Of a stretch of DNA of 64,000 nt, positions 31,773 through 43,493 are shown one piece after another (the first letter of the stretch is position 1; each line of letters starts with the position of its first letter). The translations under genes were made by a program, and so were the position numbers. The notes beneath the pieces were generated by a model, which saw only the letters and a list, made by a program, of their open reading frames with translations, made no database searches and was not told the DNA's origin. Source of the stretch: Jaltomata sinuosa (lineage: Eukaryota > Streptophyta > Magnoliopsida > Solanales > Solanaceae); assembly GCA_003996215.1 (NCBI GenBank), contig QJPP01001750.1:1-64000 (forward strand), in the 5' to 3' direction.

Positions 31773-34368
31773 TATAACACCCCGTACCTTTCAAAACCTA
31801 TGTGACTAAGTAAATATCGACGAAGGTATTTGAGCTCGAGATTGTGAAGGGGTACTTTGGCCTAGAATTTGAAATGGTCAAATGTATATAAGTGTTAAGT
31901 TAAGTTATAAGGAGGAGGGTTTTGAAAATGAGATAAAACAAGTGAGGTACTTGCTCGACTTATCTAAGCTCTTAGGTGACAAGTAGGTGCATCACCTACC
32001 TACGCTAACGAACTAAGTTCCGAGGGCCGATTACGGGCAGCAACTTAGACCTAATGGTATCCCAAATAAACCTTAAAGTTGGCCCATCAAAGCACAACCA
32101 AATCTGGCCCAAACAACTACAAAAGGGAGCCACCAATATTGACCACATTTTGACCCAAGAGAAGCCCAAAATCAGCCCAAAACTTAACCCTTTTGAGGCC
32201 CAAGCAAAGGGTAATTTTGGCCCAAGTTTCTTGACCCATTTTGGCCCAAATATACTCAAAAAAAGTCGGCCAAAAAGGTCCCTTTATATAGGCCATTTGC
32301 TGATCAATGTTGATCACAAAAAGCTGGAAAATTCTCTCTTATCTCATTTCCTTTTGGCAGCCCTTCTCTCCCTTTAGGGTTCTAAGAAGACCAAGATTAA
32401 TTCAAGCTTAAGGTGAGTTAATCAACTTGTTATCTTGGTATTAATATACTACATATAGCTAGGATATCCTATGGTAAGATAGACATGAACTATGGCAGCC
32501 CCTTTCTTATGATTTAACACATAGAAATTGTGTAACAATTAAGAAATTTCTTCTTCTCTTGTTGGTGTATGTGTAGGGGGTATTTAAGCTTTTAAAGCAT
32601 CAATAAAAAGAGGATAAAAACACACCTTCAAGTGTGGTAAGTACTCTGCCCATAATAATATTTTTGTATTGAAGTTCGGATGGACAATTGTTGTTGAATT
32701 GTTGTTAAGAACTCACGGGACGGCGATCGGAAGCCGTGGGTTCAATGTGTTGCTATTGTATTTCGGCATGGTAAGTTGTGTAGGGGATGTTTGATGTGTT
32801 TTATATTATTGGAGGCAGTAGGTTGGTGTGTGTGTGATGTGTATTGGATAGGGGAGAAAGGTGTGACGATACACCTTTAATTAATGCAAAATACGTAAAT
32901 CTGCCCGGGAAATGTTTAGCGACTGTTTTGGGAATGTTGCAGCAGGTTTAAGAGCTAATATTAGCTTCATTATACCCTTGTGTTGTAGATTAACTTAATA
33001 AGGGAAAGTCCAAGTTGTGGCAAGTGCAATCTTCGGAAGGAACGAGGTATGTTAAGGCTTCTTTATTCCTTATCGGCATGAATCTAGAAATAGAACTCTA
33101 AATCTCCGAAAGAAGGAATTTGAGTGTTTTGTTGTAAGAGAGATGATTTGGTAACTCAACAAGTCTTAAGGAACTAATTTATACATTATGGTGATTCAAG
33201 TCGCCTTCTTATAAAAATCCGATTCTTTTTGCACGAAATGTAAGTTATCCTTTTGTCAAGTTTCTTCTTTGTATTGTGATCTCTAATCAAGCTTTAGAAA
33301 GTATACAAGGAAAGTTAGAAAGTCAAATCCCCATTTATATGTGTTTGGTATGTTGAGTCCAACACCTAGTAAGCCAAGGCTAAAGAAGTTATCTAAATGA
33401 ACCTTCATAAATAACAAGAATAGCTTGGAAGGTCAATCTAGTAATACACTTATTATGCATGGTTTGCGTGTTAGTGTGCACCAAGGTGCTACTTCCATAT
33501 TGAGGCTATTATATACATAGTGTGCACCGAGGTGCTACTGCCATATTGAGGCCATTATACACATAGTGTGCACCGAGGTGCTACTGCCATATTGAGGCCA
33601 TTATATACATAGTGTGCGTCGAGGCGCTACTGCCATATTGAGGCTATTAAATATAGGGTGCGCTGAGGCGCTATTGTGGTTCAGTGTGGGTTATAAAGAG
33701 TGAGTTGCAGCGTGAGTTAATGCATGTGTTGTGTTCTAAAAAGAATAAAAGAGAAAGAGCTTAACGAGTCTTACCAATTACAGTTTACAAGTTTCATATT
33801 ATATCTTGTTCGGATTTACTACTTGCGACTTGCTTTTATGTTTCTACCTTACATGCCAGTACATTATTGTCGTACTGACGTCCCCATTGCCTGGGGGCGC
33901 TGCATACATGCCTGCAGGTCCAGACAGATATCCAGACAGATCTCTTCAGTAGGAGTTGCAAAGTTCAGCCATTTTGGTAAGCTCCATTCTTCCTGGAGCT
34001 GACGAGTCAGAGGTCTAGCTTATATTTTGGCCAGGTTATGTATATGTACAACTTATGGGTAGTCCAGGTCCCTGTCCTGGATATGAGACATTTTACTTAC
34101 TCCTAGAGGCTTGTAGACGTGTATATGTATATCAGTGTTGGGTATGTCCTTGTCGGCCTCTTTATTAGCTATCTACTATGATAATAGCCTTGTCGGCCTT
34201 GAGTTGCTTAACTACTATTGAGCTTTTAGTGTTTCAAATTGCTATTCTTAGAGACCTTGTCGGTCTTAGACCCCCAGCAATTTCAATAGAGATACACTCT
34301 ATTTTGACACCCTCGGCCTTTTGGGGCTCCGGGTGTCGGTCATGCCTCCCATGGTTTGGGGCGTGACA
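31773..34368 (+). repeat. 3' LTR of element E
   Basis: Starts TATAACACCCCG, ends GGGGCGTGACA. Colinear with 23840-26445; the main differences are small indels (for example near 32043) and scattered substitutions. It carries its own copy of the 46-bp minisatellite at 33473-33676. Confidence 0.95.
33473..33676 (+). repeat. 46-bp minisatellite in 3' LTR of element E
   Basis: Same array and unit number (about 4.5) as at 25551-25755, with a few private changes such as GTGCACCAAGGTGC in the first unit. Confidence 0.9.
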
Positions 34369-35066
34369 GAAATGGACCCACCAGAAAATTTTCATGGAAA
34401 GATATTTTTGGCAAATTAAGGAAAGAGGGGAAATGATTTTGAGTAAAGCATTCTCTTGTCATGAGTTGCACACTCCCTATTTGGCTTGACCAATTCACAA
34501 ACAAGTGTGTAAAAGAACTCAAAATAGCTTGTCAAAAGTCATTTGTCCCAATTGATTGTGAAACTAATTATGAAATTTGTGGGTTGTGATGCCTTGTGTG
34601 GTAAGGCTATACTTTATTTTTGTGTGTATGTGTTATCTAAAACTTTCCCCAAATATGATTCAAGGCGAAATCTTAGACGTAACCAAGCTTGGAAGATGAC
34701 CTTTGGCCCTTTTTGAATAAGTCACTTCACCAAAATTGACTTCCTTTTACATTGACTCGAGTAAGCCCCTTTGAGCTTGTGACCTTTATTTGGAACCTTG
34801 TTTGAAACCTTGACCCTTCTATAGAACTTCAATTTTTTCACCCATCCTTCCTAATGGCTCAAAAGTGAAATGTAGTCCAAAAGTCTAAGTTTAGGAGGAA
34901 ATTGAAATGATAACATAGGCGAAAGCCTAAGTTTGGGGGTGCATGCACTAAGGTGGAGAAGAAAAGGACGTATTTCAACACAAGGTAGCACCATATGCCT
35001 AAATCAAAAATTGTAAATTGTCCAATGAAATGAACAAAATGAAAAGAAAAGAAGGAATTGGTGCAA
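34369..35066 (+). mobile_element. Athila-like 3' non-coding remnant
   Basis: No ORF. The polypurine-like AAGTTTGGGGGTG at 34929-34941 is the type found just before Athila LTRs, and the preceding 250 bases (CCTTTGAATAAG-like and TTGACC..CCTTG phrases) resemble 18690-18880 in element C. It is cut at 35067 by the start of homology with element F's LTR. Assignment is by resemblance only. Confidence 0.4.
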
Positions 35067-37587
35067 AAGGCTCAAGAATACCCTTAAATGAGAGTTTCAA
35101 GGATATTCTTCCAAGGTAATTGTGTGGCTCAATATTTTTGTATTGTCTACAATTAGGTATATAGAAAATGATTTAGTATAGAATTTTTGGATTTATTTGG
35201 GTACTGATTGAACCCTAGAAACGGGTTTTATGATAAATACAATGAATCGTGACTAGAATTAAGGAATGATTTGGGTAATTGTTCTAATAATACCTATGAG
35301 TTAAAAGTGTCTTGTATAGATAATAACTGGACTTAAACTATGGGAGTAATAGTAATAAATAGAATTTGATGACTTTAAGGAAACCTGTGAATAGTATTGA
35401 ATATTATTAAGTATCGTTAAGCATGTTTTGATAGAAATAGAATATTTTGGTATAGATATTATTTGATGATGTTAGAGAATTATGCTAATTTGGGAATGTT
35501 GTAGAATAGTTGGAGCTTGAAATTGAGGTAAGACTTTGCATCGCTCTTCATCTATGAGCTCACAGGAGCATTCTATGTGTGTTTTAGTAAAGAATTCATG
35601 GGACAGAGGTCGAAAGTCGAGAGTTCAAAATTATATGTATTTGATTGGGTCTTTGGGGGCTGTATATTAGGAAGTTGGGAAGAGGGAGTAATCTTGACCT
35701 CATGAAAGGGTCATGTGTTCATTTGGGAGGCAGGAAAGAAGGGTGTGCTGATGCACCACTTAGTTATCGTGTTTGCCTAGTTTGTGCTCATTGTTTATAT
35801 TGTGTTGCTGAGATCACTGTGCTTCTTTGTTAGCTGCTTATTTTACCTCCATATTATCATCCAGTATAGATCTTGGTTGTACAAGGAAAAAGGTGAAATT
35901 TACACGCCATGGAATTCGAGCAAGACTCGAGGTATGTCAAGATAAAATCTCCTTTGTCCTTAAGGCACGATATTAAGTCACTTGTTTCTCTAAAAGAGTC
36001 AATGTAGTTACTTGATAGGTTTGAGTAGGCCCTCCACTTTCTATATATCAACATATTTCTATATGCCTAATATGACCCAAATATTCATATGCTCTTTCTA
36101 CTTAAAATTTCTTGTTCCGCACTTCGTGCGTCTATTTGTTGAGGTCACTAGTATTCATATTGCCCCTTTGAGTTGAGTATTCACAATGTTTCGCATCACT
36201 ATAAGTATCTTTCTACTTGAAATTCCTAGAAGTCACGTGTTATAAATGATAACAAACGGCCATAGTATAGTCGCACATATATTATGAACACATAGGCAAC
36301 ATAGTTATAAGATAGAATAAGAACTAGCACTTGAAAAACTAGATATCATGTTTATGAAACTTAAATGTCATATAGAGATTCTACTTGAATGGATAGATAT
36401 TCTTTATCGTAATTTACTTGTTATAGGTCTTTAAGGCGGTACACGATAAAAGCTACCCTTAACGATGGGAGGGTATTCATAGGTTTTACTTGACACACCT
36501 GCGCGACGTGATTCTGTGCACAGGATTGAGACCAGACCATTTATAGTAAGCCCAAATCATTGTGGCATACCACCCATGTGGCATCATTTGCATTTGGAGT
36601 CAGCTAGAACATCATGCACTAGTTTCCCTGACTCAAGCCAATACATGGCTCATGTGGCCTGCAGGTAGACCCTCATAGTGAGCCCATGAAGGGGCGTACC
36701 ATACATCAGACCGCGATACAATTATAGGGAATACATAGATTTGAGGACGTGGGCAATATATGTTATACATTGTACATAGACCGACATCTTATGATCATTT
36801 GTATTTGATATAGGCACAAGACATCACCTAGGCAAATTTCTAGGTATATTATAATAAAGAATAACTTTTAGGACATAAATATAAGAAATAATTGTTAAGC
36901 TAATAAGGTCACTCATGAGATATAAATCAGACTAGAGTTTCCGATGATCTCTTTACACAGTTGATCATCTCTAATGCTTGAAGTATGATATGCTAATGAG
37001 ACTACTATATAGGTCACCGTTTCACATCTTATATCTATTAGTGTGTGCTCATAAGTCCTTCATCTTGATATTTGATTCACATGAGCATCCTACTTGTTTA
37101 CTTGTTATTCTGGTTGCTTTACATACCAGTAAATGTTTTATATGTACTGACATCCCTACATTTTGGGGTGCTGCATTTCCATATATGCAGGATCAGGTAT
37201 ACGAGCTAGCAGACTCCTATGTTAGGCACTCGCTCCGTATTCAGCAAAGTAGTCGGTGAGCTCTTCTCTCATCTATAGTTAATAGGTCTCTAGTACTCTA
37301 TAGTCACATTTATAGTCATAGTTTGGGTACATCGAGGCTCTGTACTGACCATTTGACATTGTACAATTATAAATTTTATTAGAGGCTTCATAGACAGTGT
37401 AAATTATTCGTATGTAATTATAGTCTCAGTTGTCAATCGCATTCGTGTGGCTAGTTGGCTTGTGCTTCCTAGGTGCAACTCCTTATAATTATCTTATGAA
37501 TAATGGCTCATCCGCTTAACACATTTCAGTTGTATAGTATATGCTCATACGGTACTTGTCTGCCTCGTCTAGGCTCGGGGGGTAACA
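35067..37587 (+). repeat. 5' LTR of element F, left-truncated
   Basis: Homologous to 42005-44733 once the SINE there is removed. Homology starts at AAGGCTCAAGA; about 715 bases present at the start of the 3' LTR are missing. It ends GGTAACA, three bases before the primer site. The sequence at 36350-36365 is the empty site for the SINE of the 3' LTR. Confidence 0.9.
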
Positions 37588-37590
37588 AAA

Positions 37591-37604
37591 GTGGTATCAG
37601 AGCC
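37591..37604 (+). promoter_or_regulatory. Primer-binding site of element F
   Basis: GTGGTATCAGAGCC, initiator Met-tRNA type, three bases after the LTR end. Confidence 0.9.
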
Positions 37605-38860
37605 AGGTTCAAGGTATCTCAGGGTGTCTATGAATCTGTGTCTAGTAGATCCCCACTTATTGATGTGTTGTGCACCACATTTATAATGGGAGAGCTGCTT
37701 TGGCATTTAGGAATTTTGACCTTATTTCATAATTTAGATCATGCAGTAGTGCTAAGTCATAAGAAGTTATGTTAAATTCTTACTCTGCTCAATCGTCATA
37801 CATCTTCTACCTGTAAAAGTCAACCTCAAATCAAGCCAAGTGGGCCAGTGCTATCATTGCCAAAAGGGCAGCTTCTAGTTATTAACCATCATCCATCTAG
37901 AGATTTCGACTTTGGCTTAAGATAACTTGGTGAGTCGACCCTTTCAATTCACAATTCTTTACAAAGGAAAGCCATGCAGAGATTCATGTGCTCTCTACCA
38001 TTATAGTTGCACTTGTATTACCCCTAGGTTATCTTAGTGTAGGACCTAAGGTGGGGTATTACTCATACGATTACTCATTTAAAAGTCGCTCATCTACAGA
38101 AATAGTGTTAGCATCAATGTGAGTTCTAATACCCAATTCTTGGTTTTTATATTTCCTTGGTACAGTGTGGTGTCCAAGAAAAACACATGCATCATCATAG
38201 TAAAAAGGGAGAGAGTGTATGTATGAAGGTGCGTAGATCATCGATAGCCGACGAAGAATGTCATAAGACATAATAATGAGGCTTATTGGATTGCTTCCCT
38301 AAGTAGAAGGCGGCTGCATGTTTGTGTTTGACTGATACCAGTTCATCGTAATCTTGCCGATTATATCTTGACTATGGGGAAAAAGGTTGGACCACCATCA
38401 CTGTTACGATGTCATGGAAATTTTCCTAAAGGTAGTTGGACTCCCGTTGTTAAGCGAAAGATGGCTGATCATCAGATAACATAAAAGAGGTCACAAGATG
38501 ACCCTATAAATAGGTATTATACAAGGGTTCTCCTGCTACAGTGTCTTTGAAACCTCGTTTGTTTATATGTGTATTAGAATCTACAGGAGCTACCAAACAT
38601 TGAGCTCAGTAATGTATCATTTGATAGTGATGGAGACAGAACTGGTGATAACCTTTCACTTTAGTAGAAGTAGTTGTATCATCTTGCATTAGTAACAATT
38701 GCTTGCATTTAACCCACGACTAGATAACTCCATGGAATGTTCTATATTCTATAGGGACATCGGATGCCCATGAGATTATGGTATCATGAATCTATATATG
38801 CATATATTACAGCTTACTCGATTGTAAGATTATATGTACACATGTCTGATAGTCTAATTA
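37605..38860 (+). other. Leader and non-coding internal region of element F
   Basis: 37605-37775 matches the leader of element E in order: the GTCTAGTAGA phrase, TGTGTTGTGCACCA, GGCATTTAGGAA, GTGCTAAGTCATAAGA. Beyond about 37800 no similarity to gag or any other protein is visible; reading frames are short. Confidence 0.65.
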
Positions 38861-40620
38861 TTTACATGATATTGGTTTTCATAGCATATTAATTTACATG
38901 TCTAGTGCCCTTCAGGGGTTAATTGTCTGCACATTATTTGTATCATAGATCCCTTGCTTATAAGCTACATGTTAGATGAATCATTGCTTATATGTTGCCT
39001 TATTTGGTAGAATGCTTTCCGTCGTGGTTTTTTCAATCGATCCGAAGCACCGCCCAAAATTTTGTAGGAAGACATAACGATTCCTTGTGGAAAAATAAAT
39101 GAGAAAAATATTTTCTCAATTAATAGAAATTTAATTTTTTGATCTGTAACTTTAATTTTGATTTTGAAAAATAAAATAGGTGGGTAGACAAAAATCTCAA
39201 TTTCAATTTGAAAATGAAAAGAAATTAAGTATATTCGAGATCATTTGTCCATACTCTACATGCTGTATGAACCATTTGTTTATATGTTGTATGCCTTTTT
39301 TAAAAAAAAAAAAGAGTTTTCAAGTCATGTGTTTTATAATGTATTGACCCACATGTTATATGTTTTCACGAACTATTTGTTTGTATGTTATTTATATCTT
39401 AAATCACTTACCTATAGGTTATATATTCTTTTTTACATGTTACGTGTTTTATAAATGAGATGCTTATATGCTATATGTCGCTCTAAATAATTAGATGATT
39501 TATAGGTTACTTGTTTGTACGTTATTTGCTTCATAGAATATTTGATCCCATGCTGCATACATACGCATCAGAAATCAATTGTTCAAATACTCTAGGTTAT
39601 TTATTTACATGTTATAGATATCATAGATCATTTGTTCCTATTATAAACCTTATAGCTTATTTGTTTAAGTTCTATACGTTTCTCTAATTTATATGACTAG
39701 AATGTCAAATTTAATTTTTCATACGATATATGTTTAATTGTTTATGATTATGGGTGTATCTGTTCAAATGTTATAGTTCACATGTTCATATGTCATAACG
39801 AAAATATTTATATGTTATATATTTTACGGGTTTTAAGGCTTATATATTAAGTACCCTCAGAGTTTATTTGCCTCTATGGTTATATGATGAGGGTCACGTC
39901 ATAGTTCATTCTCTACATATTTTATGTACCACACATTTGTTGTTTGTAGATTATAGGCTATATAAAATACTTGTTTATATGTTACCCTACTCATAAAGTA
40001 ATTGTTTAGGTATCATATGTCGCATATCTTACATGGTTGTAAATGTCAAAAATTAATCTACTCATATAATATACGTTTATTTGCTTAGAGGGTAAAAGTT
40101 ATCCCGAGTGTTGTAATTTACTCGTTCACGTGTTGTAGTTAATTTGCTTGCATATTATGTACTTTTATAGTTCTAGAGCCCAGGTAGTAGGTGTTTTTAT
40201 AGTTCACATGTTTACATATCACAATTAATTTGCTTACATGCTATACATTTCTCTAGTTTAAAAGCCCATACATTAGGTATTCTTATAGCCTATTTGCTTA
40301 TTTGATTATATGGTAGATTTCACACCATATTTTTTTTTACATGCTATTTATTTGATATTCCATATGTTTACTTGCTATTTGTCATTTACATATTCATGCC
40401 GTAGGTTTTCATAGCTCACCCCCACATAGATTTCATGTTATGTATTCTTCATTAGCTACACGCCTATTAGGCTTACAAGTTTAGTTTATAAGTTAAAACT
40501 TTTTCTGTGGCTCACATGTTTACATGATTACATGCCTTTCGTGCTTATTTGCTTACATTTTATAATTTTTATACGGTTTAATTGTTTAAATGTTATATGT
40601 CTTCATGTATACCTACTTAA
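38861..40620 (+). repeat. Degenerate AT-rich tandem repeat inside element F
   Basis: About 1.75 kb in which variants of TTTACATGTTATATGT followed by CATAG or TCATTTG recur every 28-35 bases (for example near 39346, 39436, 39600, 39760, 39810, 40205, 40240, 40510). Units are heavily diverged, with no fixed period. It fills the place where an autonomous element would carry gag-pol. Confidence 0.6.
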
Positions 40621-41290
40621 ATATGGGATAAGGTTAAGTTTATCCCCGGGGCGGAGGGAAGATAAGATGCTCTCTCCAGTTGCCTAATATATGGTCAAAG
40701 AACTTGAGTCATCAATAACAAAAGGATGGGAATGATCATTTTCCCTCAGTGAACTTACATGTAAGGATAGAGACAATTGTCCCTCCAGCATTATAAAGGT
40801 ATACATAGATCAGCCAAGTTGCCTAAAAGGGTAGATATTGCACTTGACCTTACACGTATCTACATTATGCCAATATTCAAGAGATATAATTTATGCCTAT
40901 GATCTTCAAATCTTAGATGTTCTACTACGGTTAGTTGTTTCAATACAAGGACATAAGGTGAGATACCTTACTCATTTTAGTCTTCATTTGAGGTGTAGGG
41001 CCAAGGGGAGCCCCATTCATTATATGTTTATGTATTATATTTGTTGTGATGCCAAATGAGGCTTGTCCACGTGTTTCTGATCAGTTGATAGGTGCTTGAA
41101 AATTTTTGTGATAGAACTATTTACAAAGGAAACTCTGCCAAAATTTTTGGAGAATTTCAAAGTTGGTCAAATTTTGGGACTCTTAAGGAATTGAGGAGTA
41201 AACTTGTAACCTAAGGACTAGAATTGAGCTAAGAATAGAAACGTTTGATTACCTAACATTCGAGGATGAATGTTCCTAAGAGGGAGATAA
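40621..41290 (+). other. 3' internal region of element F with pre-LTR stem-loop
   Basis: Non-coding. 41127-41160 shares the AAAGGAAACTCTG phrase with element E. At 41255-41274 AACATTCG and TGAATGTT form an 8-bp stem (closed by a G-T pair) around loop AGGA, 16 bases before the LTR, followed by the purine tract AAGAGGGAGATAA. Confidence 0.75.
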
Positions 41291-41407
41291 TGTAAGACCC
41301 CAAAAATTTCGTGATCTTTAAAGTCTATTTGGAGGGTTAACGGATATTATAATTCTATTTTATATGTTACATCTTGATCACCGATAAAATTGTATTGTGG
41401 AAGTGCA

Positions 41408-41410
<3 letters not shown>

Positions 41411-41439
<29 letters not shown>

Positions 41440-41440
41440 T
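41411..41440 (+). repeat. (TA)n microsatellite
   Basis: Uninterrupted alternating TA of about 28 bases in the first part of the element F 3' LTR, a part missing from the 5' LTR. Confidence 0.9.
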
Positions 41441-43287
41441 TCTATAGTGTTGAAAATTGCACATGTGGTGTATATATTTATTAGAACCGATTTTCTAAGT
41501 GCCATATAGGGGAAAATATGCTTATACAACTATAAGTTATGTGGGGTCGCTTTTAAGTCCTTTAAGAGATAAGCACCAAAACTTTATTCTTAGTCATTTA
41601 ATATTCCTTAACCTAAAGGAATATATGTTGCCTCCACGTATTCTTTTGTTGCTGGAATGAGGTTCTTTTTTGGGGCTTTAGATTAAAGTGAAAAAGGTTA
41701 AATCGGAAGTTGAAAAGAATGGATATAGCATTCTCCATACTTTGGAGAATAGCGTACCAGGGATTTTTCCCCTTTAAAGGAAAGTGGCATTAAGCATTTA
41801 AATGAGTTTAAAAAGGAGAGTACAAGGCACTTGGTGATTTCTTTTTGAGAAGGAACGTGAGAAACTCTCCATTATGTTGTTGCAACAGTGAGAATTATTG
41901 GGAAGAAATCAAAGTATGGTATTGATGGTTCGAATTCCGCAAGAATTGGTAGATTCGTGTTCAATAATCACAAAGGTGCAAATTATCATTAGCTCTATTT
42001 CAAGAAGGCTCAAGAGTACCCTTAAATGAGAGTTTCAAGGATATTCTTCCAAGGTAATTGTGTGACTCAATTTGTATTGTCTACAATTAGGTATATAGAA
42101 AATGATTTAGTATAGAATTTCTGGATTTATTTGGGTACTGGTTGAACCCTAGAAACGGGTTTTATGATAAATACAATGAATCGTGACTAGAGTTAAAGAA
42201 TGATTTGGGTAATTGTTCTAATAATCCCTATGAGTTAAAAGTGTCTTGTGTAGATAATAACTAGAATTAAACTATGGGAGTAATAGTAATAAATAGAATT
42301 TGATGACTTTAAGGAAACTTGTGAATAGTATTGAATATTATTAAGAATCGTTAAGCATGTTTTGATAGAAATTGAATATTTTGGTATAAATATTACTTGG
42401 ATGTTAGAGAATTATGCTAATTTGGGAATGTTGTAGAATAGTTGGAGCTTAAAATTGAGGTAAGACTTTGTATCTCTCTTCATCTATGAGCTCACAGGAG
42501 CATTCTATGTGTGTTTTAGTAAAGAATTCACGGGACGGATGTCGAAAGTCGAGAGTTCAAAATTATATGTATTTGATTGGGTCTTTGGGGGCTGTATATT
42601 AGGAAGTTGGGCAGAGGGAGCAATCTTGACCTCATGAAAGATTCATGTGTTCATCTGGGAGGCAGGAAAGAAGGGTGTGTTGATGCACCGCTTAGTTACC
42701 ATGTTTGCCTAGTTTGTGCTCATTGTTCATATTGTGTTGCCGAGATCACTATGCTTCTTTGTTAGTTGCTTATTTTACCTTCATATTATTATCCGGTATA
42801 GATCTTGGTTGTAGAAGGAAAAAGGTGAAATTGACACGCCATGGAATTCGAGCAAGACTCGATGTATGTGAAGCTAAAATATCTTTTGTCCTTAAGGCAC
42901 GATATTAAGTCACTTGTTTCTCTAAAAGAGTCAATGTAGTTACTTGATAGGTTTGAGGAGTCCCTCCACTTTCTATATGTCAACATATGTCTATATGCCA
43001 AATATGACCCAAATATTCATATGCTCTTTCTACTTAAAATTTCTTGTTCCGCACTTCGTGCGTCTATTTGTTGAGGTCACTAGTATTCATATTACCCCTT
43101 TGAGTTGAGTATTCACAATGTTTTGCATCACTATAAGTATCTTTCTACTTGAAATTCCTAGAAGTCACGTATTACAAATGAAAACAAACGGCCATAGTAT
43201 AGTCGCACTTATATATATGAACACATAGGCAACATAGTCATAAGATAGAACAAGAACTAGCACTTGAAAAACTAGATATCATGTTTA

Positions 43288-43493
43288 CAACAACAACAAC
43301 AACATACCCAGTGTATTCCCACAGCGTGGGGTCTGGGGAGGGTAGAGTATACGCAGACCATACCACTACCTCAGAGGTAAGGTAGAGAGGCTGTTTCCGA
43401 TAGACCCCCGGCTCAAGACAAAACAGTCTAAAAATAGGCTATAAAGGACGTAACAATGATACAGGATAAAAAACAAGATAAAACTACAAGAGG
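43288..43493 (-). mobile_element. Solanaceae-type SINE in element F LTR
   Basis: 206 bases. On the minus strand it ends in (TTG)n preceded by the body with GGTATGGTCTGCGTATACTC and CTCCCCAGACCCCAC, the SINE type widespread in Solanaceae. Flanked by a perfect 14-bp duplication AGATATCATGTTTA at 43274-43287 and 43494-43507. The 5' LTR of the same element has a single copy of that sequence at the corresponding place (about 36348), proving insertion after element F had integrated. The tRNA-like 5' head is not evident, so this copy is probably 5'-truncated. Confidence 0.92.

Larger units (their letters stand above)
23840..34368 (+). mobile_element. Element E: nearly intact Ty3/gypsy chromovirus (Tekay-like)
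   Basis: 10.5-kb element with two LTRs of 2606 and 2596 bases, primer site, gag, protease, RT, RNase H, integrase, chromodomain and polypurine tract. About 9 substitutions in the first 330 LTR bases (roughly 3%) make it the youngest element here. Coding lesions are few: TGA at 27408, a one-base loss near 30318 and a one-base gain near 30922 that restores the frame. All catalytic residues checked are present. The five bases left (AAAAC) and right (GAAAT) do not match, and the right flank is not a continuation of element D. Confidence 0.95.

Noticed and set aside
32054..32377. 107-codon frame in the 3' LTR of E, and overlapping minus-strand frames
   Set aside because: They fall in non-coding LTR sequence, differ between the two LTRs and show no protein similarity.
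23835..34373. Target duplication of element E as GAAAA/GAAAT
   Set aside because: It needs a one-base offset from the LTR boundary and still leaves a mismatch; not a convincing duplication.
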